A stretch of 64,000 bases of DNA. Source: Betaproteobacteria bacterium. GTDB lineage: Bacteria > Pseudomonadota > Gammaproteobacteria > Burkholderiales > SG8-41. Position 1 is the stretch's first letter, and every line of letters begins with the position of its first letter. Where the stretch lies: NCBI GenBank assembly GCA_028292435.1, contig JAQGMI010000028.1, forward strand, positions 48,110 to 112,109, written 5' to 3'. Position numbers and translations under genes: made by a program. This document shows positions 45,056 to 50,938 of this stretch, piece by piece. Under the pieces are notes generated by a model. That model was not told the DNA's origin, searched no databases, and worked only from the letters and a program-made list of their open reading frames with translations.

Positions 45056-45405
45056 CTGGTCGCCCTGATTTGGCGGGGCAGCAACTCGCTGAGCTTTTTC
45101 CACGGCAGCGTCTTCAATTGCTTCTCCGGGATGTGTGTCTTGCTGCCCTGGTTGGCCAACAGCAAGTGCAACATCTCTTCGTTGTGTTGCGGAGCGGCCT
45201 CATGGAGTTCAACGATGCTATCAAGATAGTCAGCGTAAAACTGGACGGCTCGCCGGACGATGCTTGAGTTACTCAGGTGCATGCCTAGACGTTTCTCGCC
45301 GTATCGGATGCCGAAGTGAATCCGCGTTAGCGTCAGCGGGTCGATATTGAAATTGGCCTTCTCGCCATTGCGGACGGTTGGCCGGGAGCGCAGCAATCGC
45401 ATCAT
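45052..45405 (-). CDS. Ribbon-helix-helix-like DNA-binding protein (putative)
   Basis: A 117-residue basic protein. Residues 20-62 read like a ribbon-helix-helix domain: a short strand, then GMHLSNSSIVRRAVQFYADYL with the helix-turn-helix rhythm of CopG/Arc proteins. The rest is helical. It is first in the leftward operon with the 98-residue protein and helicase, and its upstream gap (45406-45640) is shared with the divergent serine recombinase. Such proteins commonly repress their own promoter or bind iterons. Confidence 0.65.
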   Translation of the reverse strand: MMRLLRSRPTVRNGEKANFNIDPLTLTRIHFGIRYGEKRLGMHLSNSSIVRRAVQFYADYLDSIVELHEAAPQHNEEMLHLLLANQGSKTHIPEKQLKTLPWKKLSELLPRQIRATR

Positions 45406-45640
45406 GTGTAACTTTCTTATCTGGATGTGTGTAGCCCTTGCGGAAGGGGCAAAAGCAAAAAACGGAGACCGCTGTTAGGCAGTTCCGCTAAGTGAGCGCC
45501 AAGCCGGAGGAGGACTACGGCGGAGGCTCTGGCCACGAAGTAATCGCTTCGTATTCCTATAGTGAGGGACAATAGCGGACGATTGACTACATACGCACCA
45601 ACGTGCCATTATGTTGTCATACCACTAAGGGAGCCTCAGC

Positions 45641-46300
45641 ATGGATGGCAATTACGTTGCTTACTACCGAGTCAGCACAGCACGGCAGGGGCAGTCCGGC
45701 CTTGGCCTGGAAGCTCAACAAGAGGCTGTGCAGCGGTTCCTCAATGGCGGGCGCTGGAAGCTTGCAGGTGAGTTCAAGGAAGTTGAAACCGGCAAGGGAA
45801 GCAATGCACTCGCTCGCAGGCCGGTGCTGAGTGCTGCGATAGCCGCTTGCAAGAAGAACAAAGCAACACTGCTGATCGCTAAGCTAGACAGGCTCGCACG
45901 CAACGTCCACTTCATCTCAGGTTTGATGGAGGCTAAGGTTCCCTTCACGGCTGTTGATATGCCGGAAGCTAATGAGCTAACCATCAATATCATTGCAGCG
46001 ATGGCGCAGCATGAATCGCGGATGATCTCAGCCAGAACCAAGGCAGCATTGGCAGCGAAGAAGGCGAGAGGCGAGAAGCTAGGCAACGCACATTTGCTCA
46101 AGCCTCAGAACAAAGCAAGAGTAAAGCGAGCAAAGGCGTTCGCACAGTCACTCAAGAACACACTGCAATCGTTTGGAGCAAGCCAGATGTCACAGCGGGA
46201 GCAAGTGGCAGAGCTAAACAAGCTTGGCGTTAAAGCTCCGCGTGGTGGCGAGTGGCAATTGATACAGCTTCAGCGTGTGCTTGCACGATTAGACGGATGA
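45641..46300 (+). CDS. Serine recombinase (resolvase/invertase family)
   Basis: A 219-residue recombinase. The catalytic motif is YYRVSTARQ with S12 as nucleophile, followed by LIAKLDRLARN (the Arg pair) and MAQHESRMISARTKAAL. The C-terminal 150-219 resembles a shortened recombinase helix region with LNKLGVKAPRGGEW. AGGGAG precedes the ATG. It diverges from the helicase operon. As a second recombinase in the element it may resolve multimers or be a rider from another element. Confidence 0.9.
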   Translation: MDGNYVAYYRVSTARQGQSGLGLEAQQEAVQRFLNGGRWKLAGEFKEVETGKGSNALARRPVLSAAIAACKKNKATLLIAKLDRLARNVHFISGLMEAKVPFTAVDMPEANELTINIIAAMAQHESRMISARTKAALAAKKARGEKLGNAHLLKPQNKARVKRAKAFAQSLKNTLQSFGASQMSQREQVAELNKLGVKAPRGGEWQLIQLQRVLARLDG

Positions 46301-46406
46301 GAGCGCTAACACTTGTGCAACCTTTGCACTCATCCTAAGTGTTGTAATGCTAATAGCATACGTGGTACTTTGAGTTGCACTTAAACAAACTCAGGGAGAA
46401 CACACG

Positions 46407-46559
46407 ATGTATTGCAAGCTTGGTAATTGGGAACTGGCAACAGAAGCAACGTCCTTCCCGCTGACAGCAAAGGTCGAGCACATATCGTCCGGCATCGCTG
46501 ATAACGTATGGCTGCTGTTCGGTAAGCTTCGTGTGATCGTGAGCAAGACGCTGAGCTAA
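46407..46559 (+). CDS. Small protein, 50 residues
   Basis: ATG at 46407 with AGGGAGAA nine bases upstream opens a 50-residue frame beginning MYCKLGNWELATEATSFPLT and ending VSKTLS, closed by TAA. A strong terminator lies 29 bases after the stop. The ribosome site, short frame and terminator form a compact unit, as for antitoxin, anti-repressor or small regulatory proteins. The family is unknown. The antisense frame that covers it has no ribosome site. Confidence 0.5.
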   Translation: MYCKLGNWELATEATSFPLTAKVEHISSGIADNVWLLFGKLRVIVSKTLS

Positions 46560-46587
46560 CTCACAGATACGACTCAAGGTGTAACTC

Positions 46588-46615
46588 AAAGGGCTGTCTT
46601 CGGGCAGCCCTTTTT
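46588..46615 (+). terminator. Rho-independent terminator
   Basis: AAAGGGCTG (46588-46596) pairs with CAGCCCTTT (46605-46613) around TCTTCGGG, followed by TTTTT. It serves the small gene ending at 46559 and possibly the serine recombinase. Confidence 0.85.
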
Positions 46616-46789
46616 GTTGCCTGAAAGTTATACGAGCTTCCGTGGCAGGGATTTTAAGTCCCTCATGCGGGGCGGCTCGGCGTTCTGTTGTGGATAACTC
46701 GGGCATTTCTGTGCCATGCTAATGACATTACGCAGGCCACAGGGGGGAATCAGGCGCTAGGGAGTAGCGGTAAGCCTCACGAATTTTTG

Positions 46790-47008
46790 TTAGATTTTGC
46801 CTAACTGTGATGCAATCTCTTCATCTTCGTAGAGACCGCCCACGGTAAGCTGTATCAGTTGCTTACCGCCGCCGTCCTTCTTGAGATCAACAGGCGTGAT
46901 TACTTGGCCGGTCGCTTGAGATTTCCTCGCTGGGAGTAACTTCCCGCTGTTGTGTTGGACATATTTGTTACCGTTGATCGTGGTGTAGGTAACTGTTGGG
47001 ACTGCCAT
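46790..47008 (-). CDS. Small hypothetical protein
   Basis: A 72-residue protein, beta-rich (TVTYTTINGNKYVQH), with a glycine patch DGGGKQ and an acidic end. AAAGGTTCCATC-ATG gives good start support. It diverges from the AbiJ-like gene, 72 bases apart. The family is unknown. It could be a regulator or phage-derived head/tail accessory protein. Confidence 0.6.
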   Translation of the reverse strand: MAVPTVTYTTINGNKYVQHNSGKLLPARKSQATGQVITPVDLKKDGGGKQLIQLTVGGLYEDEEIASQLGKI

Positions 47009-47080
47009 GATGGAACCTTTCTGCGGTTGTGGTGGATTGTTGTTGTTGTTGTGAAACTAAAAATGGAAGCGCAGTCAGAT

Positions 47081-47965
47081 ATGGCAAAATTTTCTAGTCG
47101 CTACGGCTACGACCCGAAAGATTCCACTACGCCTGTTATTGAGGAGGCACCGGAATGGCTTCGCACCATCTACGTCAGGAACATTCTTACTCCTCTGACA
47201 TATATAGATCGAGACTCTAGATATCCAAACGAAGAAGGTAGCCCACTCGGAATTAAGGACTTAGGCGAAACGTTTAGTTTGATGCTTCGGCGCATGCCCG
47301 AAGATGCACTGTTTGATTCCTGGGTTTGCTCGGATGCGTTATCTGGAATGGTTCAAGGCGTAGAGTGGTATCACTTTTATGATTTTGTTGAATTAGTGGC
47401 TAGACAACTTCTCACCATAGAAACGGCCGATTTAGATGATACTTGGATAAAAAGATTTGGCCTCAAGCAATACGCTGCTAAGGTCAACGCATTGTTCAAA
47501 TCGGAGAACGTCGTTTGGAGGTTCAATACGCGGTGTGAGCTTGTGCGAGAAATTCCCGCCGCCTACACCAAGACACTTAACAAAGTGGACGCAAGCTTAA
47601 AGGGGGAGTTCGCGCCATCGCGGGAGCATTACCTCAAAGCCAGACGCTTTATATATGAAAGACCTCTTGATCCCGAAAACGGCATTAAGGAAATTGTTTC
47701 CGCCATAGAAAGTGCGGGAAAAATTCTTATCCCAGGAACTTCAACGCTTGGTGATGTAGCAAAACAACTACGCGGTGATACGAAAGTTCCTAGAGGTCTC
47801 GTTTCTGTTATCGAGAAATTTTACGCATATGCAAGTTCGGAACCAGCCGTGCGACATGGCGGAGCGGTGGACTCGAAGGTATCGCTGCACGACGCGGAGT
47901 TTTGTTTGCACGTCGGCGTTGCGCTGATTCGCTATTTACTCATCAAGCACGGAAAAAGTGATTAA
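47081..47965 (+). CDS. AbiJ-NTD4-like abortive infection protein
   Basis: A 294-residue protein (300 if started at 47063; neither start has a clear ribosome site). The N-terminus MAKFSSRYGYDPKDSTTPVI fits the AbiJ N-terminal domain 4 pattern FSxRYGYxP followed by an acidic, helical stretch EWLRTIYVRNIL. The C-terminal region, about 240-294, with AVRHGG followed by SLHDAEFCLHVGVALIRYLL, matches the abortive-infection C-terminal/HEPN-like domain, where the RHG is typical. Such proteins are thought to be RNase-type effectors that stop phage growth. It pairs with the membrane gene 14 bases downstream. Family by eye, moderate certainty. Confidence 0.72.
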   Translation: MAKFSSRYGYDPKDSTTPVIEEAPEWLRTIYVRNILTPLTYIDRDSRYPNEEGSPLGIKDLGETFSLMLRRMPEDALFDSWVCSDALSGMVQGVEWYHFYDFVELVARQLLTIETADLDDTWIKRFGLKQYAAKVNALFKSENVVWRFNTRCELVREIPAAYTKTLNKVDASLKGEFAPSREHYLKARRFIYERPLDPENGIKEIVSAIESAGKILIPGTSTLGDVAKQLRGDTKVPRGLVSVIEKFYAYASSEPAVRHGGAVDSKVSLHDAEFCLHVGVALIRYLLIKHGKSD

Positions 47966-47979
47966 CAAAGGGGGAGATC

Positions 47980-48651
47980 ATGGAAAAAGAAAAAGAGGAA
48001 CGCAAAGATCGCGTATTTAGAATTCCGTATTCGTTAGCTATATCATTTCTCGCGGGAGTCGTTGTGCCATTGGTCGCGGCTGGTATTCCGCAATTGGTTG
48101 ACTATTGGCGCAACCGCGACGACTTTCGGTATGAGCGAGACAATCCGGTCTATTTTCTCGGAAAAATCGCGTACGCTCTTGAGGTAATGAACAAAGGAAG
48201 AGTAATTGAGCGCAACGTTGAAGTGTGGCTTCCTTCCAGTAAGGAAGAGGAGCTTACTGTTGAACTGGATGCGTTCGAATTGAGACCACTTCAGCCAATT
48301 AAGGTGAGGCAGGAGCAGGAATTTAAGGTCGTTAGTCTAGGGGATATGCGACAAGATGAAGGTATCCGATTGTCCATTTTGAAGAGTTGGAAAAACCTTT
48401 CGTTTGGAACTGATGGAACCCTGATGTCTTACCCGGCGTTCACAGAGCGAGTAATTTCAAATGATCGCGTGGGAAAGTATGTCGCTAAGCGTGATTCCGT
48501 TTGGGACACATCTCCGAAGAACTCTGCCAATTCTTACATGCTCATAATTTTGGCAGTTCTCACCATTGTCCTTACCGCCATGTCGTTCGGCCTAAGCGCA
48601 TTCACTCGAACGATGAAAGGAAAAACCGAACAGGATTCGGACAACAATTAA
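47980..48651 (+). CDS. Two-segment membrane protein beside the AbiJ-like gene
   Basis: A 223-residue protein with GGGGGAG right before the ATG, so it is well translated. Hydrophobic segments are at about 17-39 and 185-207; the 145 residues between them contain YALEVMNKGRVIERNVEVWL and ILKSWKNLSF, like an Ig-type beta-sandwich of the N-x-G-x-A-x-N-V type. The ends are charged. It follows the AbiJ-like gene by 14 bases on the same strand, so the pair is probably one unit. I do not know this protein as part of any described system. Confidence 0.72.
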   Translation: MEKEKEERKDRVFRIPYSLAISFLAGVVVPLVAAGIPQLVDYWRNRDDFRYERDNPVYFLGKIAYALEVMNKGRVIERNVEVWLPSSKEEELTVELDAFELRPLQPIKVRQEQEFKVVSLGDMRQDEGIRLSILKSWKNLSFGTDGTLMSYPAFTERVISNDRVGKYVAKRDSVWDTSPKNSANSYMLIILAVLTIVLTAMSFGLSAFTRTMKGKTEQDSDNN

Positions 48652-48762
48652 CAACGGCGGTGGCTCATGGTTGATCTAATGACGTCTCACTGCCACAATG
48701 CAGTTACTGCGTGTGTATCGGCGGATACAAATGAGGGTACGCACGTAGAAACGGCTCCTCGG

Positions 48763-49752
48763 TCAGCCAAGCTTGTCCACCAAGTTCTCCGCCTTCAGGT
48801 GCGTATACCGTCTAAGCATTTGCCACGTCTTGTGGCCACTTATAGTTGCAACTTCGGGCACAGATAAGCCACGCTCAAACAGACGCGTTACCGCTTCGTG
48901 TCGCAAGTCGTGGAACCGTAAGTCACTCAGGCCGGATTTACTCCGTGCTCTAATCCAAGTGTTCTCAAAGCTGTCAGCCCGTGCCCACTGCCAGAAAACT
49001 TTTGAGTTAGAGATATGTCTAGGATGACTTCTAAGAATCGCACGCGCTGTGCTGGATAGCGGCACGACTCGCGCATCTCCGTTTTTAGTTTGCTGAAGGC
49101 GGGCAATTCGGCGCTGCATATCAATGTCTGACCAGCAGAGCGACAACAACTCACCCCGGCGCATGGCGGTTTCAAGTGCCAGCTTACAGATGGTCTCCAA
49201 GGCCGTGCTTCGGCTGGCTCTGCACGCGGACAGCAGTTGAGTCTCCTCATCTGCGCTCAAACGCCGGTCTCGGCCACGGGCGGGCTTTGGTCTTCGCACC
49301 AGCTTCACTGGATTGGAGGGAATGTAGATGCCCCAATCCTTGATCGCTGTGTCGATAACGTGAGAGAGGGAGTTGAGGTCTTTGACTACTGTGGCTCCCG
49401 CCTTACCGGCTCTAATGCGCTGATCTCGAAACGCTGCAATGTGCTTCGGCTGGATTGTCGCCAGCGTAAACGCGCCAAGCCGCGCATCGAGGTAAGCCAG
49501 CCTGCGGGACTCGCTCTCTGCTGATCGCTTGGTTGGTGTGACTTCGGCCAGATACCGCGCAATGAGGTCTCCAAGTGTCACCCGCTCAGCTTCAGAGCGA
49601 CTTTGAAACACACCTTGAGCCATCTCAGTCTCGACGGCACTAGCCCACGCCTTAGCGTCCGTCCTACATGGGAATGAGCGTGTCTGTGGGGGATATCCCC
49701 TGACTCTAATTTGAGCCTGCCAGCGGTCACGTCGTCTGCGTATCGTCGCCAT
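48763..49752 (-). CDS. Tyrosine recombinase (phage-type integrase)
   Basis: A 329-residue integrase. Start at 49752 is chosen for AGAGGTGCTAC upstream; the open frame extends to 50043 across the tRNA but without support. The N-terminal arm-binding region includes WQAQIRVRGYPPQTRSF. Catalytic residues are R198 (MRRGE), K223, H281-D-L-R284, H307 and Y316. It lies 93 bases inside the right end of the element and reads away from the tRNA, the common layout. Confidence 0.95.
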   Translation of the reverse strand: MATIRRRRDRWQAQIRVRGYPPQTRSFPCRTDAKAWASAVETEMAQGVFQSRSEAERVTLGDLIARYLAEVTPTKRSAESESRRLAYLDARLGAFTLATIQPKHIAAFRDQRIRAGKAGATVVKDLNSLSHVIDTAIKDWGIYIPSNPVKLVRRPKPARGRDRRLSADEETQLLSACRASRSTALETICKLALETAMRRGELLSLCWSDIDMQRRIARLQQTKNGDARVVPLSSTARAILRSHPRHISNSKVFWQWARADSFENTWIRARSKSGLSDLRFHDLRHEAVTRLFERGLSVPEVATISGHKTWQMLRRYTHLKAENLVDKLG

Positions 49753-49779
49753 GTAGCACCTCTGCACGTAGTTAAAGTG

Positions 49780-49797
49780 TGCCAAAAGTGTGACAAG
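49780..49797 (+). repeat. Right arm-type integrase site
   Basis: TGCCAAAAGTGTGACAAG, 28 bases before the integrase start and 47 bases before the att core. It matches the left-end site at 38904-38921 (minus strand) in 17 of 18 positions. Confidence 0.7.
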
Positions 49798-49844
49798 AGA
49801 ACTGCCGCAGCCCCTTGGGGCGAGGACGTGAGCGAAGCGAACCT

Positions 49845-49889
49845 TGGCGCCCCGAAGACGAATCGAACGTCCGACCTGCCCCTTAGGAG
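49845..49889 (-). repeat. attR: 3' half of tRNA-Arg
   Basis: A 45-base identical copy of 38810-38854, from the anticodon loop to the CCA end of the tRNA gene. Confidence 0.93.
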
Positions 49890-49920
49890 GGGGCTGCTCT
49901 ATCCACTGAGCTACCGGGGC
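49845..49920 (-). tRNA. tRNA-Arg (anticodon CCU)
   Basis: 76 bases on the minus strand. The acceptor stem GCCCCGG (49920-49914) pairs with TCGGGGC; the D arm GCTC...GAGC, the anticodon arm GCCCC-CTCCTAA-GGGGC and a T arm with TTCGATT are all present. The anticodon is CCT in the loop CTCCTAA. The CCA end is encoded (complement of 49845-49847). It contains attR and is the insertion target. Confidence 0.95.
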
Positions 49921-49981
49921 GTGCCGCGGAATTTTACCGTAAAATGCACGCTGCTCCCGTCGCCAAGTCTCATGGAAACCA

Positions 49982-50521
49982 ATGCTTAAGTGGCTGCTGA
50001 TTGCGTTCGTGATCAGCGTCGCGCTGCTGTTATGGCGCATCACTGCTCACTCCAGTCGAAATTTGCCGAAGGCAGGCAATGTCGCGCCGGATTTCAGCCT
50101 GCCCGATCAAAACGGCAGTCAGCGCACGAGCGCGGAATTTCGCGGTAAGTGGCTCGTGCTTTATTTCTATCCGCGCGACGATACGCCCGGCTGCACCGAA
50201 CAGGCGGCACGTTATCGCGATTCGATGCGCGATCTCGAAGCGGCGGGCGCCGTGGTGTGCGGCGTCAGCGTCGACGACAGTACGAGTCATGCGGCGTTCG
50301 CGCGCAAGTTCAACCTGCCGTTCGCATTGCTTGCCGACCGCGATGGAAAAATTGCGGCGCGCTATGGTTCACTGCGCGATTTTGGCTTTCTGAAGTTTGC
50401 CAAGCGCAATACCTTTTTGATCGACCCCGCGGGAAGAATCGCGAAAGTGTATCTCGGCGTGAATCCAGCACGTGACACCGAACAAGTGACGAAAGACCTG
50501 AAGCTCATGGCAGCCGCATGA
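49982..50521 (+). CDS. Peroxiredoxin (Bcp/PrxQ type), membrane-anchored
   Basis: A 179-residue protein with one N-terminal hydrophobic segment (3-20), so the enzyme is anchored with the catalytic domain in the periplasm or facing it. The peroxidatic site is YFYPRDDTPGCT with C71. The usual resolving Cys five residues later is Ala; C93 may resolve, or it is a 1-Cys type. The next gene overlaps its stop by four bases (ATGA). Confidence 0.88.
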   Translation: MLKWLLIAFVISVALLLWRITAHSSRNLPKAGNVAPDFSLPDQNGSQRTSAEFRGKWLVLYFYPRDDTPGCTEQAARYRDSMRDLEAAGAVVCGVSVDDSTSHAAFARKFNLPFALLADRDGKIAARYGSLRDFGFLKFAKRNTFLIDPAGRIAKVYLGVNPARDTEQVTKDLKLMAAA

Positions 50522-50895
50522 TTAAAAGCATAGACCACATCGTTCTCGCGACGCGCGACCTTGACAAATGCATTGCTTTCTACACGCAGGTGCTCGGCAT
50601 GCAGCTTGAGAACTATGGCGCCGGGCGCATCGCTTTTCGCTTCGGCGAACAAAAATTTAACGTGCATCCGCCCGGTTTCGAAGCAAGCATCAAGGCGCGT
50701 ACGCCGACGCCGGGTTCGCTCGACCTGTGTTTTCTCGCCGACTGTCCGCTCGAGGACGTAATCGCACGCTTAAAGCAGCATGGCATTTTGATCGAGGAAG
50801 GTCCTTCCGTGCGCACCGGTGCCCGCTTTCCGATTCGATCGGTGTATGTGCGCGATCCCGATGAAAATCTCATCGAAATCTCGGTGCCCGCCTGA
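50518..50895 (+). CDS. VOC family protein (glyoxalase/bleomycin-resistance fold)
   Basis: A 125-residue protein with two beta-alpha-beta units: SIDHIVLATRDLDKCIAFYT at the start with metal His H7, and YVRDPDENLIEIS at the end with the metal Glu. ATGA overlap with the peroxiredoxin gene suggests co-translation. The substrate is unknown; fosfomycin resistance and glyoxalase relatives are in the same fold. Confidence 0.87.
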   Translation: MIKSIDHIVLATRDLDKCIAFYTQVLGMQLENYGAGRIAFRFGEQKFNVHPPGFEASIKARTPTPGSLDLCFLADCPLEDVIARLKQHGILIEEGPSVRTGARFPIRSVYVRDPDENLIEISVPA

Positions 50896-50938
50896 GATGA
50901 GTGGCGCAGTGTCTCTTCGGATAAAAGGGTAGCGTTCA

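Larger units (their letters stand above)
38810..49889. mobile_element. Integrated element in tRNA-Arg(CCU), about 11.0 kb, satellite-like
   Basis: The ends are a perfect 45-bp direct repeat, 38810-38854 and 49845-49889, offset by 11,035 bases. The right copy is the 3' half of an intact tRNA-Arg(CCU) gene and the left copy is the displaced fragment. A tyrosine integrase gene lies 93 bases inside the right end. Base composition inside is visibly less GC-rich and codon use less biased than the flanks. Cargo: serine recombinase, SF2 helicase operon, iteron-like repeats, a T7 gp14-like virion protein, an AbiJ-NTD4-like defence pair and several unknown small proteins. There is no terminase, portal, capsid or tail set, so it is not a complete prophage. 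No conjugation genes are seen. Confidence 0.92.

Noticed and set aside
46350..46706. A 118-codon minus frame over the 50-residue gene
   Set aside because: No ribosome site, and it runs through the terminator; the + strand unit is better supported.
48667..48867. A 66-codon + frame after the two-segment membrane gene
   Set aside because: It overlaps the end of the integrase gene in antisense and has no ribosome site or family.
38810..49889. Complete prophage or ICE
   Set aside because: No terminase, portal, capsid, tail or lysis genes, and no relaxase or type IV secretion genes.
49753..50043. N-terminal extension of the integrase across the tRNA
   Set aside because: It would translate the tRNA gene (VAQWIEQPPPKGQVGRSIRLRG is a known tRNA artefact); a start with a ribosome site exists at 49752.
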